Below are positions 12,071 through 23,330 of a stretch of 64,000 nt of DNA, piece after piece. The notes under the pieces were generated by a model. That model was given only the letters and a program-made list of their open reading frames with translations, did not search any database and was not told the origin of the DNA. Source of the stretch: Dryomyza anilis (taxonomy: Eukaryota > Arthropoda > Insecta > Diptera > Dryomyzidae); NCBI GenBank assembly GCA_951804985.1, contig OX638133.1, forward strand, positions 26,690,963 to 26,754,962, given 5' to 3'. Position numbers and translations under genes: made by a program. Each line of letters starts with the position of its first letter. Positions within the stretch are counted from its first letter, which is position 1.

Positions 12071-12164
12071 TGTAGACAGTTACAAATATAATGTCAAAGT
12101 AGTTTTAAAATGAGAAAATAATTTGTTATTTTTATTAACCTTAATTTTAATTTTAATTTATTAA

Positions 12165-12560
12165 AAGACTCGTGCACGACTCGTGCCCGTAAAATTTTTC
12201 CCGGTAGAATTCTTCCTTGTAGTGTTTTTCCAATATAAGTTTTAGTGTGGTGAGTTTTAGTGTGATGAATTTAATGTGGTGAGTTTTGGTGTGGTGAGTT
12301 TTAGTGTGGTGAGTTTAAGTGTGGTGAGTTTCGGTGTGGTGAGTTTTAGTATGGTGAGTTTAAGTGTGGTGAGTTTAAGTGTGGTGAGTTTCGGTCTGGT
12401 GAGTTTTGGCGTGGTGAGTTTTGGTGTGGTGAGATTAAGTAAGATGAGTAACATCGAATTTTTAAGTTAAGTTGAAATCGATATCATTAGGGCTGAGATA
12501 TAGCGTACTGAATATTTTGGTTCTATGGGAAGTGCCACTCCCCTTTACCCAATCTAGTAT
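12165..12560 (+). mobile_element. Minisatellite-bearing interspersed element, partial copy 1
   Basis: It begins within 'cgtgcacgactcgtgcccg', continues 'cccggtagaattcttcc', and carries about 13 units of the 15-bp repeat GTGTGGTGAGTTTTA (12245-12440). It ends past 'aagtgccactcccctttaccc'. The same order of parts occurs at 14871-15860 and 23331-24454; this copy is internally deleted. No transposase is seen. Confidence 0.7.
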
Positions 12561-14072
12561 ATATATGGTTTAGGATTCTCCATGGACTTTAATGTAAATT
12601 ATCAGAAAAATACATTCAGTGGTTTTGCTATGAATCTGAGTTATACACCAAAAATAAAAATGGGCGTAAAAGTGGACGTGGTCAAAGAAAACTATGTAGT
12701 GACCTTCTCCAGGGTCTCTAGGATATATATTCAAAATTTTAAGAAAATCCGTCCACAGGTGTATGCTAGACATCTGCACAACTTTAAGACATTAACTTTA
12801 TTGCAAGACATGTACTGTCGCCTACACTATTCTTCAAATGAATGTCTTGCACTTAATAACCAAGTACAAATAGTGCAGAACAAATATTAAACAACTTTTT
12901 TCTTTTTTTTTATTTTACAATTTTATTAAAAAAAAAAATGTCTAGAAAAAATTATGTTTGTTGTAATTTTTATGTACACATAAATAACGACGACATCAAC
13001 ATAATTGCTGTCGAATGCAGCGACACAGATTGGTTATTGATTCAATGTACATCTTCTTGTTTTAGTGTCAAATGCAATTTATTAACTATGAAAATATAGT
13101 AGTGTGTTACTGGTTGCGCTCACTTTATGCACTCACTGTACTCACGAAAGTAGTGTCTTTTTGTTCTGTTTTACAAGCCATTGAATGTTTTGAAAACAAA
13201 AAATGTCTTTACACTTTTTCACTCCGTATAACACAAATACTGCAGTGCATTATACTCGATGGAGAGACATCACTATAATACTACAGACTGTTATTCTAAA
13301 ATGTACAAAATAATTTATAATGCAATAGTGCATAATTTATAGATCAGTTCCTAAATTGTGTGAAATAATATATTATTCGTCATTTGAAATACTACTGAAT
13401 TCTGAAGTCTAACATTTGCACTTTAGCGTATTTTTATTTAAGGCAAATAAATTAAAATTGTTATCACAAGAATCAACTACGCAGTAAAAAGTATGTTCAT
13501 AAAGGGAATGAACGCCGTTAATTGAGACACTGTTCATAATATGTATTCAAAAATCATTATATTTATGAAAAAAATTGACAAGCATAAAGTTGGTGCAATT
13601 TTTGCATGTTTTGCCTGGTTGTTGCGGGCTTGTACTAAATTCGCATTTAGTTCATTGCACAAAATGATCTTATAGGCCTTGTTATGCAGAAGTTGCGCAG
13701 AAGACCGCTGATGAGGAGGCTTGGCAGCTTCCGAAACAGCTTTACGGTCAGCCAACAACTTTTTGTTTTTGTCAATTGTTGTGTGTTTCACTCTCCAGTA
13801 CATAGCACTTTGTATCTGGCAAGACCTTGAGCCCGTAAAAACAATATTTTTACAATAAAAATTATTATATTTATATTTATGTATGTAGGAATTGCACAAT
13901 TTGAGCCAAATAGATATAATACGCGTTCGTAAATGTTATGAATTGCGTTCATTGAGGTATTCATATTTTCATACAATATAAGCGTGACTGAAAAAAAAAA
14001 AAAACCAGTCCAAAAAAAGTAGCATAGAAAATACAACACAAAGTAGTAGGTAGGTATTTGGGTATTTGTGTA
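12561..14072. other. Mostly non-coding, with a possible small coding remnant
   Basis: The minus-strand frame at 13534-13899 includes a locally GC-richer segment (about 13600-13830) encoding residues such as HTTIDKNKKLLADRKAV. It lacks convincing splice sites and I do not recognise it. The frame at 12582-12890 probably lies in decayed repeat sequence continuing from the preceding element. Repeated 'gttcat/atgaac' motifs occur near 13490-13550. Confidence 0.3.
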
Positions 14073-14436
14073 CACACAAAAAAAAATTTCACCTACAACA
14101 AGTATTCATCATATTGATGATTTCATTCATTGAACTAAAATCGTATTTTTTCACTCTCCATTTTTTTATAACATCAAATTTCAAATAAAAATTCATCAAT
14201 ATGATGTACACTTTTTCATTAATATGATGAAATGGAGTCTTCGCATAATTAGCAATTAAATATTATAACTAGTATAAGAATTGTAAGCACATAAATGTGT
14301 AAACGGAGACAAATTGAAATGAAATTTGATTTAAAAAAATACTGAAAATGAAAAACACTTAAAAACTACGATTTTAGTTCAATGAGTGAATACATCAATA
14401 TGATGAATACAAGTAGTTGGTGAAATTTTTTGTGTG
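14073..14436. mobile_element. 364-bp MITE with TA target duplication
   Basis: About 45-bp terminal inverted repeats start CACACAAAAAA and contain TATTCATCATATTGATG. TA flanks both sides (14071-14072 and 14437-14438), as expected for Tc1/mariner-mobilised elements. An inner pair, 'attgaactaaaatcgtattttt' and its complement, extends the symmetry. No coding capacity. Confidence 0.8.
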
Positions 14437-14870
14437 TATGATCGTATGTGTGCAACTGCAACCATTTATGCCATTCTATATATAGAAATTATTATTTAAT
14501 AAATTAAAATAATAAAAATATAATATCAGAAAATAAAAAAAGATATTTTTTTATTTTTAAATAGTTTCAAAGTTCATAAATACCATGAATTTTATCATAA
14601 ATATTATGAATGCGTTCATCAAAATTTTGAACTTTTTGATTACAATTTTATGAACGATTCATAAATGGCATGAATTTGGAGATTGGTTGAGTCGTAATGA
14701 CAAATACATAACATTGATGAACAAATTCATTAATAGTATGAACTTTTTTATTTATGCACGGTAGTAATATATTCTATTCAGTTAAAGCGTATTCATTTTA
14801 CGCCGTCTTATTTTCAATAGATGTGTTCGTATTTAGTTTTACTGCTTAATATAATTTAATATATCATTGG
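14437..14870. other. AT-rich stretch dense in TTCAT/ATGAA
   Basis: From about 14560 to 14760 there are many 'ttcataa...atgaa' inverted motifs resembling those at 13490-13550. It could be the other end of a larger decayed TIR element enclosing the MITE. End alignment by eye is too weak to call it. Confidence 0.3.
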
Positions 14871-15860
14871 ACTAACTGGACCCGTACACGACTCGTGCAA
14901 AGATTTTGTGAATGCAAGGTTATGGAGCAATTTTATTAATATAAATAACATTTTTATTATTTATATCAGGGACCCGTGGACGTATTTTTTATTGGTTTTA
15001 TAAATGTAGTAACCAAAACCAAACTAATTCCGCTAAAACAACTTTTCTCATATACAATTCTTTCTCAGATTGTGCTTCCCCCGTAAAATTCTTCCCAGTG
15101 TGTCAGTTCTAGTGTGGTCAGTTTAAGTGGGTGAATTTCAGTGTGGTAAATTTTAGTGTGGTGAGTTTTATTGTGGTGAGTTTTAGTGTGGTGAATTTTA
15201 GTGTGGTGAGTTTTAATGTGGTGAATTTTAGTGTGGTGAATTTTAGTTTGGTGAATTTTAGTGTGATGAATTTTGGTGTGGTAAGTTTCAATGTGGTGAG
15301 TTTTAGTGTGGTGAGTTTTAGTGTGGTGAGTTTTAGTGTGGAGAGTTTTAGTGTGGTGAATTTGAGTGTGGTGAATTTTATTGTGTTGAGTTTTAGTATG
15401 GTGAGTTTTAGTGTTGTAAATTTTAGTGTGATGAGTTTTAGTGTGGTGAATTTTAGTGTGGTGAATTTTAATGTGGTTGAATTTGTTTTCTATCCTTTTT
15501 TTATTTTTCTTTTGTTTTTGAGTTATTGCTTAAGTTTTGTGCCTTTACTTTTGTTTCTGTGTTTGATTTTTGCTTTTGTTTTTGTGTTTTTTCTTTTGTA
15601 TTTTTTTTTTGTATTTGTGTTTTTTGTTTCATCTTCTTAGCTTGGGTATGTGCCGAGTTATGTCGTTTTGAAAGTTTAGGTTGTATGGGAGGTGCCACGC
15701 CCCTTTGTCCAATCCCGTCCAACCTATGACACCTTACGGACTCCATAGTATGCTTGTGAAAATTTCACTTAAATCGGTTCAGCGGTTTAGACGTGATACT
15801 GGAACAAACAGACAGACCGACAGACTGACAGACGGAACAAGAATTTTATATATATAGATA
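14871..15860 (+). mobile_element. Minisatellite-bearing interspersed element, copy 2
   Basis: It starts ACTAACTGGACCCGTACACG, then 'tatcagggacccgtgg', then 'ttctttctcagattgtgctt'. About 23 units of a 15-bp repeat (GTGTGGTGAATTTTA) follow at 15110-15475, then 'tgggaggtgccacgcccctt', a stretch of CAGACAGACNGACAG and TTTTATATATATAGAT at the end. The repeat period is five codons, giving a spurious FSVVN-repeat frame. The conserved outer parts with a variable inner array point to a non-autonomous transposon, class unassigned. Confidence 0.75.
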
Positions 15861-17589
15861 TTCGAATTAATGACTTTATTCGAATAAAAGTTGATTGAAA
15901 TTTATCAAATCTAAACAGTTACTTATAGTCATACCATATTTGGCACAAGTAGATCCACTGCCAGAAATTTGGCAATACATAACTTTTGTGTATAATTTAT
16001 AAGGATAACCGCATTAGATGAGTTGCAAACTAAAGAGTAGTTATAAACTACTTGTAATATTTTGAACATAAACAGCTTCTATGTCTACTATATATGTAGC
16101 TGAATGTTTGTTAATGTCTACCGCATCATTAGTTTCACTTTACATTATCCTACTGGCCCCAAGAACGTGCAGTCGTCGTGACCTCAGTCACCTCACTGTG
16201 CGAACTCATAAATACTACAACAAATTAGAAGTTTCACAAGGCACACAAATTGTTGGCCTTTTAGCGCGCAGATTAACAAAAATATTTTCGCCACATTTTG
16301 AGGTTAGTTTAAAAACTTTCCGAAACTCCATTAAGTTGTTTTAACATCAACGAAGTAAATATTTACCAAATAATAAACAAAAAATGTTTGTAACGCTTGA
16401 AAGCATAAAAGAAATATGATACAGATAAAAAATATGTTTTTATTTTATTATAACACAAGAAATTTAGGCTCAATTACGCCGGAGAAGAAGTTGAAAAAGT
16501 TTCACCTGGCTTTATGGCGAAAATTGCTAAGGGATGAAGACTGATTTTGGCAGTAACCACACAGAAATGGGTCCACTTCGTTTGGTTCGTTTAAAGTTGG
16601 ATTGAAGAACTTTTTTTTTCCTACCTAATATAATTATGCTGTAAAGACAGCTTAAATAAGGCGTCCTAATTTGTTAATATCAGTAATTGGCTACCCAAAG
16701 AAGAAGAAGAAGAAAAAATATCGATTTAGTGAACATGTAAAAGCAGACAAATTATTTGGTCAACTGCATTCCCAGCCTAAAGAGGGTGAATTATGGAAAG
16801 AGAAAAAAGGCACAACCCCAACAAAGCTGACCAAAAGAAGGTTTTTTTTAATGAGCTATTAATTAGCAGCTTAATCCGGTTCAAAGTAAATATAAAAGAA
16901 ACATTTTCTAATTAATTAAATTTGAGGTTTTACAATTTTATTAATTATTTTTTTTTTATGTTACTTATGTAAATAAAGTTTTATATAATATATAAATTTT
17001 TTTTTTTGTATAAGAGTTTCATGTCAAAGTTGTCGTCCACTACGCTATCTGTATGTAATATTGCGTGTCTGTAATGTACAGTCAACAAAAGTTTTTCTTT
17101 GGAATAAAATATTGTTGTATTTCGTGTCACTTTTGTTGGCTCAGCTGTCTGTTTTGTACAAATATTGTACTCTGGGGAGGTTTTCGACATATTATGGTGC
17201 ATGTTTCAACATGCTCCCTTAAACGTGCCTTGACATATAGAACATGTTTTACTCAATTATTAAGAATAGTGTTCATCTGTATTTTATACATAATATTTAA
17301 TACATTTGAGCACATTTAATTTTATTAATCTCATGTTATTCAATTTTTTTGGGATAAGAATATTTCTTTTTTGATCATGATGCATATCAATTATGAATTG
17401 ACTTCTTAAATAATTATTTCGCAGTAATGAGGGACTACCAATGAATAATAATCAAATATTATGAAGTGGAAAAAATTTTAGTTTTTAAGAAAATTGAATT
17501 TCAGTCATTGAAAACTGTACAATATTACTATTCTCTTTCCAAAAATTTTTGAAAACTTCTTTACGCAATAACTTGAACATGAATTATAT
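15861..17589. other. Non-coding, with unexplained short open frames
   Basis: A frame at 16081-16344 and two short coding-like segments at 16455-16540 and 16670-16862 (the latter starting with a Lys run, then KYRFSEHVKADKLFG) have somewhat gene-like codons. They sit in different frames with no splice sites I trust. They may be decayed gene fragments. The rest is AT-rich with nothing visible. Confidence 0.3.
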
Positions 17590-17749
17590 AATTTGCCATT
17601 TTTTTTTTTGCTAATAACAAAAATTCAAAAAAGTATTTTTAAATAATGATTATAATCGATTAGTGCTTTAAAAACAAACAATTAATGCCTTTACAGCACT
17701 ATTTTATCTTGTACCAGTAAAAAGTTATGGCAAAAAAACGAAATGATTC
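17590..17749. mobile_element. Single unit of the foldback family
   Basis: This fragment repeats the internal unit of the elements at 277-1617 and 7663-8670: 'atcgattagtgctttaaaaa', 'aatgcctttacagcac', 'tttatcttgtacca' and 'gcaaaaaaacgaaa'. It breaks off where the MITE at 17752 begins, suggesting that the MITE landed in it. Confidence 0.65.
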
Positions 17750-17751
17750 TA

Positions 17752-18157
17752 CCCTAGTAGAAATTTGCCCGATGCGCCATCGCGAAATGATCGGGTTTTC
17801 GTTGGGTAAGCCCTATTACAGAAAATATGATCATTGCCTTTGCATGCCCTTATCATGCTTACCATAGCAGGGTTTACATTATCTAAACAGTCAATGTTCC
17901 CGATCATAGCTACATTATTTGTTCCTCATAACGAAATTAATGAGAGAAACCCTATTATGCTCGGGCTCAGACAAGGCAATTGTCGGGTAAATATTAAAAT
18001 GGAGAATTGCCCGATCAGTACATGATCATGGCCTGAGGTCAATACATGATCAGGACAATGCGTTACAAGGACATTATGGGCCTCGTCAAATTCCGATCAC
18101 CTCAAATAATGACATGATCACTTCATGACCATGGCCCTACCAAAATTTCTACTAGGG
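17752..18157. mobile_element. MITE with CCCTAGTAGAAATTT termini, copy 1
   Basis: Perfect 15-bp-class terminal inverted repeats CCCTAGTAGAAATTT...AAATTTCTACTAGGG flanked by TA on both sides (17750-17751, 18158-18159). The interior is rich in TGATCA/CATGATCATG palindromes and GCCCGAT. No coding capacity. A second copy is at 61783-62241. Confidence 0.85.
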
Positions 18158-18170
18158 TAGGAATTGATGT

Positions 18171-18247
18171 TGTTAGCCCCAGTCGAGGCTTGAACCGGGG
18201 ACCTTTCGGCTCGCTGTCCAACGCTCTAACCACTGAGCTACCGGGAG
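18171..18247 (-). mobile_element. tRNA-derived SINE, head only
   Basis: Read on the minus strand: GGTAGCTCAGTGGTTAGAGC (A box), GGTTCAAGCC (B box), then 'ggggctaacaacatc' where the copy stops. The 3' body is missing. The acceptor-stem ends cannot pair, so it is a SINE head and not a working tRNA gene. Confidence 0.8.
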
Positions 18248-19073
18248 AAAAATGCTTTGTATTATATTTACATACAAAGCTTTTTTCACCCAAACAATTT
18301 CTTCCAAATATTTACGGGAGTATTTATTTAGAATTGGGCTGAATGGTTTTCCAACGACAGGATTTGTGGTTCCCAAAAAAAAAAATCGAAATTCGGACCA
18401 CTTTAAAAGGTAAACGCACACATTATCACATATGTGTAAGGTATTTTGAGTCGATTTAGTCTGACTATAAATTTTATAATTGTTCCTAAAACCAACACAT
18501 CTGACCTAACCTTCGTTACTATTTTTTTAATACATATACAAATATAAAAAAACTTTGTACATATAAAAAAAATGTTAATCAATGCAATTAATTTTTAATT
18601 GCATTCAATTCAATATAGTAATAATGAGAAATCGTTAATTGAAGAAAATTTAACCACTTTTTTTGTTATATTGAAAATAAAGTTGTTAAATTTATTAAAT
18701 TTTTTATTGAGAATTAATTTATCATTAACTAATTAATTAATTAATTAATTAATTAATTAGTAACAACAACTAAAAATTTATTTCGCCCGACACGTTTTTT
18801 AACAGAATTTTTTTATGTTTAATAAAACCAATTAAAAATTGTTTTATATTAATATCAATTTTAATGGGATTAAATATATTCAGACCATTTTTATATTCAT
18901 GCTTTTTTATATGGTTCACAAATTTGCCGAATCCGATATTGGCTACATCGCCCTATGGGTCAGAAACCGCATTAGCGTCTCATAAATACTTTAGGTGAAA
19001 GTTATCGGAAATGAATGAAATAAATGGTTTTGGAAAGATAAATTATTGAAATTTCATTATCAAGAACATTTTT
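18248..19073. other. AT-rich stretch with (TTAA)n
   Basis: A (TTAA)n microsatellite of about eight units lies at 18728-18759. Otherwise no gene or element is seen. Confidence 0.45.
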
Positions 19074-19760
19074 ATACCCTACACCTATGAGGTACAAGGT
19101 ATATTAACTTTGTGCATATATTGTAACGCCCCTTAGGAGGCGTGTCCGGTATGGAAAAGTATATATATTCTTGCTCAGCATCACTACCCGTGTCCATCTG
19201 TCTGTCTGTCCGTCTTGCTGTCTTGCTGTCCGAATACAGAATAACTTGAGAAATACTGATCAGAATGCAATGACATTTCGTCTTAATATATTTTAGCCAA
19301 AAGTAGGAGCTGAGTTTGAAAATGAGCCAAATCGGTCAACGGACACGCCCACCTCCCATACAAGTCACTTTTATATAACTCTTTCGGAACTAATAACTCG
19401 AAAAGTATTCAAGGTATAGTTATAAAGTTTAAAAGGTATTGTTAGAATTCACCTATAAATATGTGGTACAAAAATGGGCGTGGACCGCCCACTTTTTTAT
19501 TTCATTATTTCAAGGGTTTTCATAGTGGAAATTTGATCCGTAAATTATTAAAATCAAATCTATGAAATATTAGCCTTTCAAAATTTTGAATATAGGAGTG
19601 GTCCGCCCAATACTTTAAAATTAAGGTATGCAATTAAATATCCCACATTAATATCCCCACCAAAGGTGTAGGGTATTCCATAGTCGGGCCCGACCGACTA
19701 TAAAAATCCGCCCCATGTGACCGAACTTACCCATGTGACCTAACTTTCCCAACTCGTTTG
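19074..19760 (+). mobile_element. DINE-1/INE-1-type (Helentron-derived) element, family A
   Basis: It opens with TATACCCTACACCTATGAGG, then 'gtatatatattcttgctcagc' and a CTGTCTGTCTGTCCGTCTTG microsatellite, and closes with GGTGTAGGGTATT and a hairpin-forming TAGTCGGGCCCGACCGACTA. This arrangement (subterminal repeats, microsatellite, short 3' hairpin) matches non-autonomous Helentrons of flies. A second family-A copy runs off the window from 63375. Confidence 0.8.
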
Positions 19761-21138
19761 AATTATTATTATTATTTTAAATATTCAAAACACATGCTCA
19801 AACATGAAAGAGAAATAGATTTTTTGAGCAATATTTTGAAGTGCCTTTTTTCGAAATGTTTCGAACCAAAAGTATATTATATGGTATCATTTTGGAAAGG
19901 TATGATATTCATCTTTCAAAAAATTGTTATAATATGCTTATGTACACTGTAAAAAATTCAAAAGAAGGTGCATTTTTTGAAACTTATACTTTGGTTAAAC
20001 TTTTAACTATCGCGCTGTTCCACGCCGAAAGAAATTGTAATGAATTTATACTCAGTTTAATGGTTTTTCATAAAAATGTATGCAGAAAGTACGCATTTTT
20101 CGCAAAGTATGTCAGAGCCGAAAATGTAAGACGGGTAAAAAAAAATTTATTGATTTTTGCCAAAAAAAAAATATTTGTAACGCGAAAGAGTTAATAAAAT
20201 ATAGTTTTTGATACTACTTACGTCCTGAAAAACATTTACTGTGCATCGCTTCGAATATTTTGCGAAGTTAGAAGTAGTTATATTTACGTGGCCAAAAAAT
20301 GCTACACATGGCGTTGCAAAAATGCAAAAATATAAACAAAAATATAAAAACAAAGCAAAAAAGAACACATACCAGAGTTGCATTGAATAAATCAGCAAAC
20401 AATAGTTGTAAATACAATTAATCATTTAATTGTATTCACGTGATATTAAATTTATTCCTATTAATATTTTTAATAAAAAAATGTGTAAGTACAATTAAAT
20501 AATTAGTAAATACATTTTTTTTTATTGGAATACGTTTTTCTTTTCTATTAATATCAATTGTTGTACAATATTTTTTTTCTGTGTACTTGATTTCAGACCT
20601 AATTTCAGTCGCTTATAAATCACTAAATTTATAACTACTAAATATTAACTTTTTCTGTGTACGCTTATGTTTGTTCTTAGGTAGAATAAAATTAAAACAA
20701 ATACATAACAAGAGTTATTTTGGATAAATTGTAGAAATTTAATGCTGCCATCTGCAGAGCAGAATGCTTATTTGTTCAGCAAATATCTATATATTTTAAT
20801 ATTGTCATCATATGATATCACAAAATATTATTGCATTTAAATGCTCTCAAATACTTTTTAGTTTTAAGCTAAAACATTTATTCAAAGAGATGATTCGTCT
20901 GAATGTGTTTATTTTTTTTTTTGAGATGAAAGTCAATTATTAATATTAAATTTAATTTGATTGTTTCTTTTTTTATTTACAGTTAATAATACTTGTCTAA
21001 AAGCCATACATTACATAAATGAGAATTATAAAAACCTAAATTTCCCTACGAACAAAAGCACATTTTTATTATCTCTTGTATAAAAAGCTACCATTATGAT
21101 TGAGACACTCAATAATATCCTTATAACCATCTCCGATT
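19761..21138. other. AT-rich non-coding stretch
   Basis: Frames at 19758-20194 are AT-driven and have no homology I can name. Near 20222 the minus strand shows 'tttttcag' three bases before 'gtaagt', too isolated to call as an exon. Nothing else visible. Confidence 0.4.
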
Positions 21139-21287
21139 TTGGGATTTACCAATAGAGTTGGTTTTAATGTGAGCAAGACCCAATATTGTCTGTTAACTCA
21201 CAAAGCCGTGAATATTGCGGAAGTTGCTGCTCTTGAGGTTCTGAACATATCTATTCAATGTGACCTAAAATTTATCATACATTTGAT
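21139..21287 (+). pseudogene. Non-LTR reverse transcriptase fragment (C-terminal region)
   Basis: The frame reads RVGFNVSKTQYCLLTHK, then VLNISIQCDLKF. This matches the segment after the YADD core in R1/I/Jockey-type retrotransposons, where 'NxSKTQ' and 'LGxxIxxDL' are typical. It aligns codon by codon with the fragment at 42166-42508. It is cut off abruptly at 21288 by the start of a MITE. Confidence 0.7.
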
Positions 21288-21480
21288 CACAGAAAAAATA
21301 ATCGACGTAAATATAGCAACCCATAATAATTATATTCATTAATCAATTCACTAATTTAATGAAAGCACTTGCAATTGTTCGTTATATAAGCAATTGCGTT
21401 CGTTAATATAAATATGTGTACGTCAATGTAGCAAAAAATTTAGTCGACGCAGTTTTAGCAAATATAATTGCAGATATTAG
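21288..21480. mobile_element. CACAGAAAAAA MITE, left half only
   Basis: It starts CACAGAAAAAATAATCGACG and follows the left arm of the 5340-5688 copy through the 'acgtcaatgtagcaa' region, then degrades. No matching right end is found. Confidence 0.65.
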
Positions 21481-21524
21481 GCTTAATATAGAACACAATT
21501 CTTATTCCTTGTAAGGTGCATTAA

Positions 21525-21922
21525 CCCTTAAATGCCCAATGGTGACACATTACTGAAATATGTGAATAAAAACTGCGGAACTGTTTGCTGGAACCGCTTG
21601 GGGCCCAGGTTTCAAAATTGAAAAAGAACGCAAAATTAAGAAAAGCTTTGGACAGTACAACGGTCTCGGACATATTTCGTCTGCTCCTATTTTAAATATT
21701 ACCACAAAAATAATTTTTCGAAATTTCCCAAAAATTACTTTTTTCGACATTGGTTCTCTGTACTGAGCGTACAGCTGTCGAATGATGTTGGTTTCGAGCG
21801 GTGATCGGCGCAAATGATGGCGTTCGAATTAAGATACATTTTTCAAGTATAAATAACATTTTTTAAACGAATTTTTGATTTTATTCGGTTGGTTTCTGAT
21901 GGAACCAGTGGGTATTTAAAGG
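21525..21922. mobile_element. piggyBac-like short element (398 bp)
   Basis: The ends are CCCTTAAATGCCCAATGG and the complementary CCAGTGGGTATTTAAAGG, with TTAA on both sides (21521-21524, 21923-21926). TTAA targets and CCC-starting termini define the piggyBac superfamily. The minus strand keeps a short coding-like stretch (RRSPLETNIIRQLYAQYR) near 21740-21813 that may be a transposase remnant. It is followed at about 21940-21995 by three copies of 'gtttgtagaacacgata'. Confidence 0.75.
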
Positions 21923-22149
21923 TTAACCTACGAGTTTGATACGTTTGTAGAACACGATAAGTTTGTAGAACACGATACGTTTGTGGAACAATCTCCGTGC
22001 GTCTGTTTTATCTTACTTTTTAATATTGGAAAATTCACAACAAACATCATCCCTCCCATTAACATATAATTTTTTCCTAGGATCAACACTGTGTATTGCA
22101 TGAATAGGGTGTATCCCTTGGGTATTAGTTAATTTGTTAAAATACATAA

Positions 22150-22800
22150 CACAGAAAAACTAATCTACATAAATATAGCAACTGATATTAATTGCATGTC
22201 GTTAATCAGTCCGCCGCGATAGCTCAGTGGTTAGTGCGTTGGACAGCGAGCCGAAAGGTCCCCGGTTCAAACCTGGACTGGGGCTAACAACATCTTTTCA
22301 TAGAAACATTTTTCAATACCGCGCTACCTCTCGGCAGTAAATGGCAAACCTACGAGAGTAAAACATTGCCTATGAAAAGCTCTCACCCGCCGTTCGGATT
22401 CGGCAATAAACTGTAGGTCCCACCACTTTGAGTACAAATATAACACGCACAGCTCAAAATGGTGAGAGAGCTCGGCCGAAGTCCTATACAGGACTGTAGC
22501 GCCAAACTATTATTATTATTTATCAGTCCAGCAATTAAATTCAGTAATTTAATGAAAACTTTAAATCAGCAATTTCGTTTGCTAATATGAATATTTGTAC
22601 GTCAAAGCAGCAAATTAATTAGTCGGCGCAGTTTCACCAATTTGCTAAAACATTGTCAACTAAATAATAATTTGCTGCATTGACGTACAAATATTCATAT
22701 TAGCAAACATAATTGCTGATTTAACTATGAATCTCAAACGTTTTCATTAAATTACTGAATTTCATTGCTAACTAATTTGTGCAATTAATATTTTTTCTAC
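22150..22800. mobile_element. CACAGAAAAAA MITE interrupted by a SINE
   Basis: The left arm (22150-22212) and the rest (22522-22800) are parts of the same MITE as at 5340-5688, including 'gaatatttgtacgtcaa' and its complement 'ttgacgtacaaatattc'. A complete SINE sits between them. The right terminus is degenerate (TTTTTTCTAC). Confidence 0.75.
22213..22521 (+). mobile_element. tRNA-derived SINE, full length, nested in a MITE
   Basis: The head GCCGCGATAGCTCAGTGGTT includes an A box, and GGTTCAAACCTGG is the B box. The tRNA-unrelated body runs 'accgcgctacctctcggcag', 'ccgccgttcggattcgg', 'ggtcccaccactttgag' and 'agagagctcggccgaag', and the tail is (ATT)n. The duplication ATCAGTCC flanks it (22205-22212, 22522-22529). 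This is the best full-length copy in the window. Confidence 0.9.
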
Positions 22801-23330
22801 AAAATAATGCATGATTTCATTTAAATCAAGAACAGAATATATTTAAAATCTGTCATGATGTCAGCATACTATTCGATTCGCCACGAAAAAAAATATATTA
22901 TTATTATTTATATAAAGGTGCATTTTTAGTCAGCATTTAAAATATATAATTGTTTTCGTTGCAAAATTTAAATTATGCTTTTGTTCCAATGTATTTAATT
23001 CGTAGCAATAATAAATGGATGCTTCTGTTCGCACGTAAAATTAATAAATGCTCCTCTTTTTGTTGGAAAATAAAAATGTGATTGTGACTGGGTAGAAACA
23101 GTATTCCATTCATTACGATATCGTTACGAGATCAATGCGATTACATGGAGAAATCACACCATATCAGGCCCGTTCTCATAACAATCGAACGTCAAATTGG
23201 ACCCAGAAAAAAAAATACTATATGAATAATTGTTTTTTACTATTAATAGTAGTCAATAGGATAAATTATTATATTAATAGGAAAATACCATTAATACTAA
23301 AAAATACCATGACATTGAGTTTATATGAAA
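22801..23330. other. AT-rich non-coding stretch
   Basis: No gene, RNA or repeat is seen beyond short A/T runs. Confidence 0.45.

Noticed and set aside
13481..14763. Larger TIR element enclosing the 364-bp MITE
   Set aside because: Both edges are rich in TTCAT/ATGAA motifs, but I could not align convincing terminal repeats by eye.
15131..15640. 169-codon FSVVN-repeat frame, and similar ones at 12276-12470 and 23543-24121
   Set aside because: By-products of the 15-bp minisatellite inside interspersed elements.
16671..16862. 63-codon frame starting with a Lys run
   Set aside because: The Lys run comes from an (AAG)n stretch; the following residues look protein-like, but no second exon or signal supports a gene.
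18171..18247. tRNA gene on the minus strand
   Set aside because: Internal promoter boxes are present but the acceptor stem cannot form and the 3' sequence is SINE-specific.
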